Source: Macrotis lagotis | Taxonomy: Eukaryota > Chordata > Mammalia > Peramelemorphia > Peramelidae | Assembly: GCF_037893015.1 (NCBI RefSeq) | Contig: NC_133658.1 | Location: forward strand, 19,278,583 to 19,342,582 | Reading direction: 5' to 3' | DNA length: 64,000 bases | In this document: one piece after another, positions 23,020 through 33,802 of the stretch | Position numbering within the stretch: position 1 is the first letter of the stretch | How the letters are laid out: each line of letters begins with the position of its first letter | Made by a program: the position numbers and the translations under genes | The notes under the pieces: generated by a model | What the model was told of the DNA's origin: nothing | Databases searched by the model: none | Seen by the model: the letters and a program-made list of their open reading frames with translations, nothing else

Positions 23020-23064
23020 TCATGGTGCTGATGCCGATGCTGATGATAATGATGATGATGACAC
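23020..23064. repeat. (GAT)n-like imperfect repeat
   Basis: Imperfect GAT/GCTGAT units around 'gatgataatgatgatgatga'. Confidence 0.7.
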
Positions 23065-23179
23065 ATTTCTAGAGTGCTTCAAGGTTTACCAAGTACATAG
23101 ATCATTCAATTTAGTTTTCATAAGTCCTCATTCTGGACACTTGTATTTATTAAGTTTTATCATAGGGAAAGATTAGATT

Positions 23180-23880
23180 TGTGCTTCTTAGTTCAAAAGG
23201 ACCTATGTAGGGACAGTTGGTGGAAGACATAGAAGAAAAATCACAGAAACTTCCTGAAAAATTAGAGCTGCCCAAAAGTCAAATGGACTAATTCTAATGG
23301 TTTCTATCAACAGAAACCTTCCAATGGTTTGTGGGTAACCACTTATTGTTTATGTTCTATCAAACATTAAAAATTTGTTCAGGACTGACTATGGGCCATG
23401 ATGGCACAGCACTTTGTATTGGGGATAGAAAGGCACTAGAAAAATCCCTGAAGAAACTTAGAGGCTAATGGAGGAGAAAATAGTCAAAAATTCACTACAT
23501 AAAGACACTAAAGTCAGGATAACCTGGAAGGAATTAGCAGAGGAAAGTCACTAGAATTAAGAAAACTCAGGAAAGACTTCCCAAAGAAGGAAAAATTAAT
23601 GCTGGAAAGGAAGCCAGGAAAACTGAGGCAGAAATGAAGAGGGAGAGTATATCTGGGATGGACAATATCCTGGAAATATGTTCAAAGGCAGGAGATGGAG
23701 TGGTCTTGTGTGAGGAACAGTCAGAAGGTTGATGTCACTGGTTCACAGAGTATGTATTGTGAGTATATAAAGTATAAGAAAACTGGAAAGGTGTAGAGAA
23801 TGGAGGAAAGGTTACAAATGGCTTGGATTGCCAAATAGAGATTTTATATTTTATTGTGGAGGTGATAAGGAGCCATTGAA
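23180..23880. other. No gene seen; old repeat traces
   Basis: Phrases such as 'gatagaaaggcactagaaaa' and 'gaggaggtgataaggagccattga' resemble old interspersed repeats, but I cannot name a family. No coding evidence. Confidence 0.35.
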
Positions 23881-23892
23881 AGTTAGTGTGCT

Positions 23893-24056
23893 GTGGGGTG
23901 GCTAGGTGGCACAGTGGATAAAGCACCGGCCCTGGAGTCAGGAGCACCTGGGTTCCAATCTGGCCTCAGAGACTTAATAATTACCTAGCTGTGTGGCCTT
24001 GGGCAAGCCACTTAACCCCATTTGTCTTGCAAAAACCTAAAAAAAAAAAAGTAAGT
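23893..24056 (+). mobile_element. WSINE1/MAR1-type SINE with intact target-site duplication
   Basis: Full copy: 'ggtggctaggtggcacagtg', 'ccggccctggagtcaggagc', 'gctgtgtggccttgggcaag', then 'ttgcaaaaacctaaaaaaaa'. The 13-bp 'aagttagtgtgct' is present on both sides (23880-23892 and 24057-24069). Confidence 0.95.
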
Positions 24057-24069
24057 AAGTTAGTGTGCT

Positions 24070-25240
24070 TGTGAGTATGTATGTGACACAATCAGGATTG
24101 TGTTTAGAAAAACCATTTTCACAATTAAGTGGAGAATAGATTGGAGTCGGAGAAAGCCTGAGGAATGTAAATCTATTAGCAGCAGTCTAAGTGTAAAGTG
24201 ATGAGGGGCTGCACCCGAAGGGGAGCACTATCAGAGGAGAGAGGGGGGAATATTCAAATGACATCACAAAGGTCAAATTGGCAGGTCTTACCAACAGACT
24301 AGATAGAGGCATTTAAAGAAAGTACAGTATCAAGGGTGACTCCTTGATATTGGTGAGCCTGGGTGACTCAAAGAATAATGGGGTCTGGCAATAAGAGGGA
24401 AATATAGAAAGAGGAGAAAAATGAATTCTGTCTTGGGCATGTTGAATTTTAGATGCTTATTATTCATCCACTATGAGTTGTCAGAAAAGCAGTTGAATAT
24501 GGGAAACTAGAAGGCAGCAGAGAGGCTAGGGTTGCATCAGAAGATTTAGCAATCAGGAGATTTGTATTTCATCCAGAGACAGACACACCTTCCATCTCTG
24601 AGTTTTTATGATTTGAAAGGAAGTCAGTAAGGTCCTTGTAAGGAGACTGGTTTGGTCAGAGCTATGCATTAAAAATACTACACTGGCGGTGAGAAAGAAA
24701 AACGAGAACTGAGAGTACAGAGCAGTAAGCAACCCGGGACAAAGAGGGCCGTGCTTTTGGAGCTCCAGGCTTTCAGCTTTTCAGATGTCCTGCTTAGAGT
24801 TCAACTTGAATCTAGAAGATATTTTAACTTCACTTGACCTTGGAGGGATGGCGGGAGGGAGTCCAGTACAGCAAGTCAGATAAGACAAGGTTTTTATTAA
24901 TTGCCCAAACTCTTTGATAATTACTGGAAAGTTAAACACTGCCCTTATGTCCAGCAAACACACATCTTTAGCTGATAGTCCTAAATCAGAAAAATCAGGG
25001 ACCACTCCTCCATATGGCCCAATTGTTAATGAGGACAAATTTCAACAAAGTGGCAAAAGAATGCTAAAGTGGGGAGCCAGCGAACATGGTGCTTTGACCT
25101 GAAACACCAGACTCTGTGTCCTCTTCTTTGAAATGAGGAGTTTACACACAAAATAAATATGGAAGGCATGTTGAGACTTATTTATTGCAAGCTAAACTCA
25201 GGCTAAATTTAAGGACCTGGTGAATGCAAGATGTCTTCAG
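24070..25240. other. No gene seen; unassigned sequence
   Basis: Opposed 62-85 codon frames at 24781-25102 are shadows of one another, without a known domain. A 32-bp stretch (24709-24740) recurs at 26563. Confidence 0.4.
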
Positions 25241-25400
25241 TTTTTTTTTAGGGTTTTTTTTTTTTTGCAAGGCAAATGGAGTTAAGGCTTACCCAAGGCC
25301 ACACAGCTAGGTAATTATTAAATGTCTGAGAGTGGATTTGAACCCAGGTACTCCTGACTCCAGGGCCGGTGCTTAATCCACTGTGCCATCTAGCCACCCC
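25239..25400 (-). mobile_element. WSINE1/MAR1-type SINE with intact target-site duplication
   Basis: Reverse copy with poly(T), 'tttgcaaggcaaatggagtt' and 'gtgccatctagccacccc'. The 15-bp 'atgcaagatgtcttc' occurs at 25224-25238 and 25401-25415. Confidence 0.95.
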
Positions 25401-25419
25401 ATGCAAGATGTCTTCTTCA

Positions 25420-27730
25420 GTGACCTTTGAAAAATTACTTCCTAAGTTTTGGAGTTCATATCATTCTGTAAAATCATGGTATTGGACAAGTCAGTCTTTA
25501 CAATCCTATCTTGTTTTGACAACTGTCATGATTTTGGAGGCGTTGCCTTAAAGCCCTCTTTTACTCCCCTCACCCAAAACACCTATCAATTTGGTCTAAA
25601 TCACTTAATCTGGGATTCATTAATTTAACTTTTGAATATTTTGATATCTGTCTTCCAGTATAATTCTTTTTTCTTTCTATATATTCTATTCTTTTTTTTG
25701 CATTTAACACATTATTCTAAAAGAGTTCAATGGTTGCACCATATAGCCAATGAGCAATTACAGAAAACAAAAATTCAAAACCTCTCCCCAAGATTTCAAT
25801 TATATGGAGAACTCCCAGGTGGAAAAATTCCTTCTACCTATGCAATTCAGTACCTTATATGTAAATTTAGATTCAAGGAGTTTCTACCAGCACCATGACA
25901 GGAAACTGAATTGCTTCCATTTGAATTTTCTTAGACTGATTCTGAAGATTACCTGGCAGGATAAGGTGCCAGACTCCAAGGTCCTTTCTTGTGCTAAAGT
26001 GCTAAGCATTCAAACTCTACTGCAGATTCTACAAATCCATTGGGTTGGTGTAAGTCAAATCAATCATGTAAAGTAGATCCATTCCTGCCAATACTTTTAA
26101 GCCAAATGTGAGTCTTTATGTTTTGGAGGGAGATGGATGTTTCAAACAAATTCCATCCTCATTAACAGGTCCTTTATTCATAGAGTCCAAAGGAATCTGA
26201 GGAGACTTGGAGGGATTTAGACGTTTTTATTAAACAGCCTTGGTGACAGGAGGCTGCAGGGTTAAGTCCATGCATAATTCTGTATGCATAGTTCAAATTT
26301 GCTTATTTATTTCCCAAGTTCTTAGTCTGCTTTTCCACCTTGTTGGATTCCCTCCATGTTCTCCCCATTCCATGGTCACTATTACCTTCTGTCTGCTCCA
26401 CCTGCCATTACCTCATGAACCCACCTGGTTCAACCACATGGTTGGTCTAAACATTTATAGGAGCCTAGAACAAAGCCAGCATCATGCCAATCTGAGACTT
26501 ATATAACTATGAAAAACTCATATAATGGTAGCTTCCTCCAGACCCAAATAAGGACTGTACATCTGAGAGTACAGAGCAGTAAGCAAACTGGGACTGTACT
26601 TTAAATATTCAAATATGGACCTTGTTTGGTCTTGCTGGACCATTGTGATTAAGGAGAATTCATATCTGCATCAAGGTCAAATGATCTGCCTTCAGCTGGA
26701 CATATAGTGCAAATGTCAAATATGCTTTTGTCTGAAAGACTATTTTATAGATAACTAACAAAGATGGTACTGGGCTTAAAGCAGAATTTCTTCTGGCATA
26801 AATATTCATAGTCAGAAATAAGGCTTAACGTCCTTGGGTCTAAATTCCCTTACTTGTAAAATTGGAGGGCAATGGAATATTTAACCTTTAAAATCCTTTT
26901 CACCACCCTTTAATTTTATATTAACTCCTATCAATGATTTGCTCACATCGAAGTCAATGTGTTAAAGGCAAACCAATATGACCTTTGGGAATCTCTCTTG
27001 CTTTCCAGTACAATATTTCAGTCTCCACCTTTACAGTGTATCCCAGAAACTTCTTAGCTATTAGTAATAATAATTCTAGTTGTACATGTCACATCCAGGC
27101 AGACACTGTTGATGTGTTGATTATTTTTACAATTCTTCTTTTATTTTTACATTTATTACAAAAAGTCATTCCTTGGATAGGGAAAATAGGAGGAACATAT
27201 TTGGAAAGAAAGATAAAGTCTTTTTTAAAGATAGCAAAAAAATATTTTAAATAATGACAACATTTGACAAATACATAGTCATAATAAACTTCTTCAATAA
27301 AGTTATTCTTTGATTGTTCACTGTAACTTAGAAATAACTTCTATTGTTCCAAAGACAGTTAACACAGATGACAACCTGAATGGTCCTAATGTACTGATTA
27401 TGTTTTTGTTGGTTTTGCTTTTTGTTTATTTTTTGTCCTTGCCAAGAGAGGTTTATTCCTAGAGTGGCCATAGGATAGTGTGCTTGCTGGACCCAAGAGA
27501 CTTTCATAGACTGACATATAAGGTTCAAAATCCATATTGGTGAAGGGCTTAAATAAACCTACTTCAGCGATCTTGGAATTTCTGAAATATTTATATTTAC
27601 AAGGTAGTGTTGAAGGAAAAAAGAGGGGTTTCAGTCATAGAGGCAAACAATAGAAATAACCCATTAGTTTTCACATAATATTAATTGCACTGGTTGTAAT
27701 CAGAGGAGTTCCCATGCATGTTGATTCTGT
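25420..27730. other. No gene seen; about 2.3 kb of AT-rich, unassigned DNA
   Basis: Several frames of 60-108 codons occur on both strands, for example 25632-25898 and 25750-26076 overlapping in different registers. None has a domain or splice framing. Short MIR/L2-like phrases occur near 26820-26900 and 27060-27200. Confidence 0.4.
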
Positions 27731-27735
27731 CTAGC

Positions 27736-27957
27736 AAATTTATGTAGTATATAGTACATAGTGTATAGTACATAGTACATAGTACATAGTATATAGTATA
27801 TAGTTTATAGTATATAGTATTTAGTATATAGTATATAGTATATAATTTATAGTTTATAGTATATAGTACATAGTATATAGTATATAGTATGTAGTATGTA
27901 GTATGTAGTATATAGTATATAGTATGTAGTATGTAGTATATAGTATATAGTATATAG
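27736..27957. repeat. TATAG/TACATAG tandem array
   Basis: About 220 bp of 'tatagta', 'catagta' and 'gtagtat' units with little other sequence. It runs directly into a SINE body. The YTIYYILH-type antisense frame over it is repeat translation. Confidence 0.95.
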
Positions 27958-28165
27958 AGCACTGGGCTTAGAATCAGGAAGGTATCTTACCTTAGACTAA
28001 GTGATCCTGGGTGAGTCAATTAACCCTGTTTGCTTCAATTTCCTCACCTGCAAATGAGTTGGAGGAGGAAATGGCAAACCTTTCTAATATCTATGCCAAG
28101 AAAATCCCAAAATGTGAAGTCCCAGCAAATTGGGCATGGTTGAAACAACTAAACAATATCTACAA
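27955..28165 (+). mobile_element. MAR1-like SINE with head replaced by the TA array
   Basis: 'agagcactgggcttagaatc', 'ctgggtgagtcaattaaccc', 'gttggaggaggaaatggcaa', 'ctatgccaagaaaatcccaa' follow the family order, but the first ~20 bp of the head are merged into the TA-rich array. Confidence 0.68.
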
Positions 28166-28369
28166 AACAGAAAACCATGGAAAATTCTTACAGATTCTGG
28201 CTCTATCAAAACTGAGGCACATTTATGAATAGTCTTCACATTCTTGAACCAACAAAAAAAAGTTTCCTTCTATAGTTTTCCATGAAGAAAGAGGACATAA
28301 TTTTTAATACTAAACAAATCTCCAATATTGTTACACGGTAGTTTCGACAGGAATTCTTTAGTCTATGCA

Positions 28370-28640
28370 ACAATGAAGAAAAGTATCATGCAAAGAATTA
28401 AGAGGTAGATGGGAGCTGCAGTGGCTCTGAGAAGAAGAATGAGAGACAAGGATGTCATCATGCCATATGGAAGAAGAGGTGGCTGGGTCACATGTTAGGA
28501 CCTAGGGATGCTAGAGACAAGCAAAACCTTTCACGGTATCTTGAGATGTTGGGAAAAACCAAAGCTGTCCCAAGAGTCAGATGGACTCCATGTGGTGCAT
28601 TTGTGGGTGGCCATGGGCAAGAGTGGCATTGAAGGGATCT
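28370..28640 (+). mobile_element. RTE-like LINE remnant (end of ORF)
   Basis: 'gaagaagaggtggctgggtc' then 'acatgttagg' resembles the conserved RRWxGHM/V motif near the end of RTE/BovB ORFs. It is followed by 'agagtcagatggactccatg', like the later R-x-R-W-x-D motif. Preceding codons include KSIMQRIKR, like the A-M-E-R stretch of RTEs. Heavily decayed. Confidence 0.42.
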
Positions 28641-28874
28641 GTCTCACTTCAGATCGCCGGAGGGAACTTCCAGACTCCTGAGATCACAGACCCACAGGAG
28701 AATTGCAGTGGATGAATCCGAGATACAAAAATCAAGAGATCCTTGAATCCCAGACAAGTCATCAGGACTCTGGGAGCTGGCCTGAAGGAAACAGTCTGTT
28801 GCATGTTCATTAGTGGGCGGGGTCCTGGGGCTCCTGGTGATGAGGAAGATGAGGCCCCTGGAGAGCCGGGCGCA

Positions 28875-29006
28875 GTTCAAGAAGACAGCTGGCCATAGGC
28901 TGCAGAGATCCGTCCGGTTCGATGACGCAGCGCACTTGTCAGTTCAAAAGGCAACTGACCACAGGCTGGAGAACCTTCTTGGTTCCCACAACCACGACGC
29001 AGGCGC
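28875..29006 (+). repeat. Imperfect tandem duplication, ~67-bp period
   Basis: Unit 1 begins 'gttcaagaagacagctggcc' and ends '...gatgacgcagcgc'. Unit 2 begins at 28942 with 'gttcaaaaggcaactgacca' and ends '...cacgacgcaggcgcc'. By eye roughly two thirds of positions agree, with a few small gaps. Confidence 0.55.
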
Positions 29007-29039
29007 CACCAGACTTAGCAGTTACCAAAAAAGATCATC

Positions 29040-29215
29040 CTGTTGGTCCTTCATTTTTGAAGAAGACGGGACGGCGGGGAGGGGAGGCCAGGCCGAGCTC
29101 TTCAGCAGGATTTGACTGAGGGGCCGGGCCTCCAGGCCGGCCCCGCGGCCTCCTCCGGGGCCGGCCGGGCCCCCTGATCTGGAATGACCGGCGACGGCCC
29201 GTCCGAGGCCTGAAG
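29040..29215 (-). mobile_element. GC-shifted copy of the long SINE 3' module
   Basis: Read on the plus text: 'ccttcatttttgaagaagac', 'ggatttgactgaggggccgg', 'gcggcctcctccggggccgg', 'gatctggaatgaccggcgac'. These line up in order with the reversed long SINE ('cctttgttcttaaagaagat', 'gaattggattgg', 'cctcactttctcc', 'gccagatat'), but most A/T differences have become G/C. Confidence 0.5.
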
Positions 29216-29782
29216 CCCCGCAGGGACAGTGTCCGGCTTCTGAGGCGCCGCTGCAGCCCCAGGCCTGCCGACTTGAAGGCCGGCCTCCCGTCCAGCCGCC
29301 CCCCACTCCAGCAAGGCAGCTGCTGGAGAGACGTCCAGGGACTGCAAAAAGCCTCACACATCCGCCGTCCTTTCCTGCTTGGGTATATTGGGAGAAGCTG
29401 TGCTCCAGAACTTCCCACAGCAGGTCTTTGGAGTAAGCCAAGAGATACCCTGTTAGGAAATAGCACTGGTGAAGTTCCTGCTCGCCTTGCGTTTGTTGTA
29501 GTTTGGGGTTTTGGTTTTTTACCAGAATTCATTCCAATGTATTTAATACAATGACTCAACCTTTCCCAGCTCCCATAGACTCACAATACGAATACCTTCA
29601 TTGGGACTTGACAGTGGCTAGATGTGAAAACAAAGTTTTGCCCTAATGGTGCTAATAGAAAGGCCCTAGAGAGGAGCTAAACCATCCATAGAGGACTGTG
29701 TGCTATGAAGGACTCTGAAATTCCCTTTTTTGTAAAATGGTAAAAAGAGGGAGTTGGAAGTGATCTTTACACGTAGCTCCAG

Positions 29783-29944
29783 GGGCAGCTAGGTGGCGCA
29801 GTGGAGAGAGCACCGGCCCTGGAGTCAGGAGTCCCTGGGTTCAAATCCAGCCTCAGACACTTAATAATGACCTAGCTGTGTGGCCTTGGGCAAGCCACTT
29901 AACCCCATTTGCCTGGCAAAACAAACAAACTTAAAAAAAAAAAA
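29783..29944 (+). mobile_element. WSINE1/MAR1-type SINE
   Basis: 'aggggcagctaggtggcgca', 'ccggccctggagtcaggagt', 'gctgtgtggccttgggcaag', ending in an A-rich tail. Confidence 0.93.
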
Positions 29945-30059
29945 GAAAAGAAGTTCTGAGTTAAAACAGCTGTTCTACTATTCCCTCTCTGTGTGCCTCA
30001 GGCAGCACTTTATATCTCTTGACCTCCTGGATTCCTTATATGATAAATTCATATAGTTG

Positions 30060-30230
30060 AAAGGGAGTTCAGAGACCATCTGGTCCAAACTCATCATTTT
30101 GCAGGTGAGGGAACAGAGGTCTTGAAAGGAAAACTCATGTACCCAAAGTCACACAAGTAGGAAGCATCAGAGGCGGGCTGATGCCCAGGCCTGATTCCAA
30201 ATACAGATGCATTCTCTACTCAACCACACA
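30060..30230 (-). mobile_element. MIR fragment
   Basis: Antisense order 'ggtccaaactcatcattttg', 'caggtgagggaacagaggtc', 'gtcacacaagtaggaagcat'. Confidence 0.55.
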
Positions 30231-30339
30231 AACTATCCCAGTGATTTCTCTAATCTGAAGGTCTCAAGATTATAGTGTGCACTTGAAAATATCATTAAGG
30301 ATAGACTAAGGAACCAGCATAGATTAATGAATAGATCAA

Positions 30340-30520
30340 TGGAATTGAAATGTAGACCATCTTTTCTCACACATTTGCTAGCTATCAGCCCTGACCTGCA
30401 TGCCTCAGTTTCCAATTCTGTAAAATGAGAATAATCATAGCATCTATGAAGATGAAATGAGACAACATGTAAAGCATTCCGTAAACTCCAAAATACATAG
30501 TGCTATTCTTATCATCATCA
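30340..30520 (+). mobile_element. MIR fragment
   Basis: 'tgcctcagtttccaattctg' followed by 'taaaatgagaataatcatag' and 'aaatgagacaacatgtaaag' matches MIR. Confidence 0.6.
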
Positions 30521-31061
30521 ACAAGAGCTGGTTTGAAACTTCTTTAGCTGTTCCTTGCCCCTGAGTCTCCTCTAATGCATCTCCCACACAGCTGCCATCA
30601 TCTACTTCTCTGGGTTCCTAGGCCTGCAGTGAGCTCAGATATCCTGGCTTCTCACCATGACTGAAGTTTGCAGAGCATGGTAACTACACAAAGTTACTTG
30701 ACATGCATTATCTCATTTTACTTTAACAATAACCTTGTGTTTGCTTTGAAATATGTCTTGCTCTAATCCATTGCATATATTGAAAGTAAAAGCAAACAAA
30801 AGGGGAAGGGAACCATATTATTATCCCCATTTCATAGATTAGTATCTCAGAGAAGAGAAGTAACTTGTTTAGGGTTATGTGGCTATATGATGTCTGAGAC
30901 AGAATCAGAATCCAGTCTTCCCAGTTCCAAGAATAAAGTACTTTCATTTCCTGAAACTTCTAGCCCTTCATATGGCAGTTTACACTATTTCCCCTCCAAA
31001 CAAACATAGTGGCCACTATGTGCAGAAAGTAACCCTTTGGGTCAAGAATGTTCATATTTAC

Positions 31062-31180
31062 CAAGAGCAGAGCTTCACAATCTGGGCAGGTGCCCTTTGA
31101 TTGTTTCCATATGTAGAGTACCAGCAGAGGGACGATAGTCACAACAGAGAGGCAGATTATGAGGGGGAGCTTACTTTCAC
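31062..31180 (-). CDS. CD200-like gene, transmembrane exon
   Basis: This 119-bp exon is predicted from a good acceptor ('tatcttccag' before 31180), the phase-1 start that fits the C exon, and a GTAAAT donor after 31062. It encodes a short stalk (ESK), a hydrophobic segment of about 21 residues (L4 to W24, with IICLSVV and LLVLYIW), then a cytoplasmic start KQSKGT followed by a CPDC pair and EALLL. A polar stalk, one helix and a basic membrane-proximal stretch is the expected layout for CD200-type proteins. With the GTAAAT donor the exon ends in phase 0. If the donor is not used, the frame stays open for about 34 more codons to a stop near 30960. No ITIM or NPxY motif is visible. It is not a database-confirmed exon. 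Confidence 0.7.
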
Positions 31181-31324
31181 CTGGAAGATAAGATCATCAG
31201 GAGGTGAGGTTATGTGAATTAGGTCACTTAGCAGTGGTTCTGGAACACAGTAGGAACTCCATAATGCTTACTGACTGCCTGACTATGTGGGACAGGCTGA
31301 TAGGAAGAAATGCTTCCTCTAGAA

Positions 31325-31690
31325 CAATGGATAGAGAACTGGAAGGGACCTGAGGGGAGGCCTTCCACCCTATTTTCAGGTGAGGAAACTGAGACCAAGA
31401 AAGAGATAAAGGAGGCCAGATCAAGCAAGATCAATGTCTTCGTTTTACAGATGAGGAAACTGTGCTAAAGCAGATGGAAAGGATCATGGAGCTAGATCAG
31501 TAAGGTATCACAAATATAGCCATCTGCTCCAAACTTCTGACTTAACAGATGGGTAAACTGAGGTCCAGATAGTTAAATATCTTGTCCAAGGTCAGACAGG
31601 TAGCAAGTTGTGGAAGTGAGATTTGATCTCAAGTACTCTAAGTCTAAATTCATTTAACAATTCACCACACCACTAAGTCACTGCTTGATG
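31325..31690 (-). mobile_element. MIR-type sequence, two to three overlapping antisense copies
   Basis: Repeated 'caggtgaggaaactgagacc' (31379), 'cagatgaggaaactgtgcta' (31449) and 'cagatgggtaaactgaggtc' (31546), the last followed by 'aggtcagacaggtagcaagt'. It lies in the C-to-transmembrane intron of the CD200-like gene. Confidence 0.6.
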
Positions 31691-32089
31691 ATTCTATGAT
31701 TACTAGAAAGAGAAATATTTAAAATATTTAATATAGTTATTAGAAAAGGAGAGAAAAGATGGTAGGGCCAAAAAGTAGATAAATTAATTCCACTATCTTG
31801 CCCACTCCACTTAACTATCCAATGGAAACTGGGGCCCTAGAGAGGAAAAGCAGTTAGTAAGCCTCAAAGTCATGATTAAAAATCTAGATTTCTGCTTTCT
31901 CATTCTGACCTTTTCCATTCACTAGAATGTGGGCTATGGTTTTTGTGAGGGAAGGTTAGGAGGTGAGGGTGTAGTGTGAAATGGAATGAAAACTCCTGGA
32001 ATTTCCAGCCCAGCTCTCTCTTTTACTACCTGTACAAATCTGAACAAGCCCTAATTTCCCTGGGTCTCAATACTTCACTTATAAATGAT

Positions 32090-32370
32090 AAGAGTTGGAG
32101 TAGGTGACCTCTGAGTTACCTTTCAGTTCTGGATCTATGAGCCTGTATACCTTCCTGAGTCTCAGTTTCCTCACCTGCAATTGGATTCAGTGACCTCTGA
32201 GACCTCTTCTAGGTCTCAGTCTATGATCTCTGACTTGAGTTAGAGTCCTGTTCTATCCACCATAAAAACATGTAGTCTCATGAGACTTACTTTTCATATT
32301 CATTTTATCACCTCATATATCACCTTCCTTCTCTGAGACTCAGTTTCTTCATCTGTAAAATGACAATGAC
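32090..32370 (+). mobile_element. MIR-type fragments
   Basis: 'ctgagtctcagtttcctcac' (32156) and 'ctgagactcagtttcttcat' (32333) with following 'cttctaggtctcagtctatg'. At least two partial copies. Confidence 0.58.
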
Positions 32371-32379
32371 TTTCTACCT

Positions 32380-33660
32380 AAGGATGATGAGAGAAGTCTC
32401 CACTTATTATTGCCTTATAAAATGGAAGGAGCTAGGAGAGGATAAGATTGATTTCAAGAAATTTTACTGAGGGATCCACCTTTATAATAATATTAAATTG
32501 AAAATTCAGTTTCCTTGCAATAAAACCATGCTGTCTTTCTGTTTGTTACTTAGCAGGAATTAGGAAAGTCCTGTCTATATTAAAGGGTTAAAAAGGAAAT
32601 CAAATTAGGTACTTGTTTCATATCCTTAGAAAACTAAAACCAAAATAGAGCAGTGTGGTTGAAAGAAGGGAAGTCTTGACATGTAACCAGGTTGGCATTG
32701 AGGGTAACTGAAAGTCAGGGTATCACAAAAACAAAAAAATTCAGAACTACAAAGGACCTTAATATCCACTAAGTTATTGTCTTTTAACCCACCATGAAAA
32801 AAACAATTCTCTGACTAGTACCCTTCTTAAGGAATTTAATATTGAGAATCAAAACCTTGATACGACGTCTTAAAGCACATATCACTTCTACTTAGCTCTA
32901 ACTGTTGAATTTTTCCCTCCCATCCAGCATCCATTTGTCTCCTTTTCGATCCATTGCTTCTGGTCTTTCTGGGACTATAACTTCCCTCTTCCTGAGAACT
33001 TCTAAAAAACTAGAATAAATGTATTATGCTCTCCTTGCCTACTGCCCTCCTTATGCCTCCAGTTTTCTTTCCTTCAACCTAAATATCCCCCATTTCCTCA
33101 CTAAATCCTCATAAATCATGGACCTAAGATTAGTGAATGTGGAACAGTAGAAAGAACCAAAGATATGAATTCAAATTCTCCCTTTACCATTTATTACATG
33201 TGTGGTCATGGGTAAGTCACCCCAGGTCCCTGGCCTGTGTAAGCAAGACTTTTCATAAACTTGATTCCAAATAGTGATCAATCATAATACTTCTGATGCT
33301 GTCTGCCAAGACCAGAGTGCAAGGGGACTATGGCAGCAACCTTAAACCTGAGAGCCTCCATGCCCTTAATGTGACCCAAGAACACCTTAGCTTTGGGTGT
33401 GCTGGTTACCGTAGTTTTCGCTTTTCTTTGTGCTACCACTTTACACTGTTGTCTTTCCCTTGCTGTCCAGTAAATCCCCAAGTCAGAATGGTACAGTCAA
33501 TGGTGTTCAAGGAGAAAAGCAGAAAACAGGCTGCCGGTACAGATTAGGCTGCAGAAAGACTCTTAGTAGGAAATGTGGAGTGGAAATGGAGAAAATGAAT
33601 TACTTTTGGTTTTCAGACGGCTTTCTTTGTATGTACATGTGAAGGTGGTCACTGATTCAT
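32380..33660. other. Intronic sequence, no further exon seen
   Basis: Part of the C-to-transmembrane intron. Overlapping 67-83 codon frames on both strands at 33278-33642 have no Ig features or paired splice sites. A MIR-like patch lies near 33120-33230. Confidence 0.45.
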
Positions 33661-33689
33661 TTGTATCATTGTATCCCCAGACTCTTTCC

Positions 33690-33802
33690 TAAATGCTAAA
33701 ATGGAAGCTCTTTGAAGGCAGGGAATGATTTTATTTTTGTCATTGTCTTCCCAGCACCTACTTTGGTAGACCAGGAAGTTGGGTAATAAAAACTTGGTGA
33801 TG
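33690..33802 (+). mobile_element. L2 3' end fragment
   Basis: 'ggaagctctttgaaggcagg', 'cttcccagcacctactttgg', 'taataaaaacttggtgatgg' follow the L2 end. Confidence 0.55.

Larger units (their letters stand above)
28780..29345. other. GC- and CpG-rich block
   Basis: A sharp rise in G+C and CpG against an AT-rich background, strongest at 29100-29310 where GGCC/CCGG words dominate. It contains a GC-shifted SINE part (29040-29215) and a short duplication (28875-29006). Plus and minus frames of up to 174 codons exist but overlap each other and the SINE, and are not credible genes. A promoter island for an unseen gene is possible but not supported by a transcript-like structure. Confidence 0.7.

Noticed and set aside
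27681-27962. 93-codon YTIYYILH-type repeat protein
   Set aside because: Pure translation of the TA-rich tandem array.
28813-29115. 100-codon plus-strand frame with an internal repeat
   Set aside because: It begins at GTG rather than ATG, runs into the SINE part, and its internal repeat is explained by the DNA duplication.
29022-29559. Two overlapping minus-strand frames of 139 and 174 codons in the GC-rich block
   Set aside because: They are in different registers over the same GC-rich DNA, where stops are rare by composition, and they overlap a SINE-derived stretch. No domain, no splice framing.
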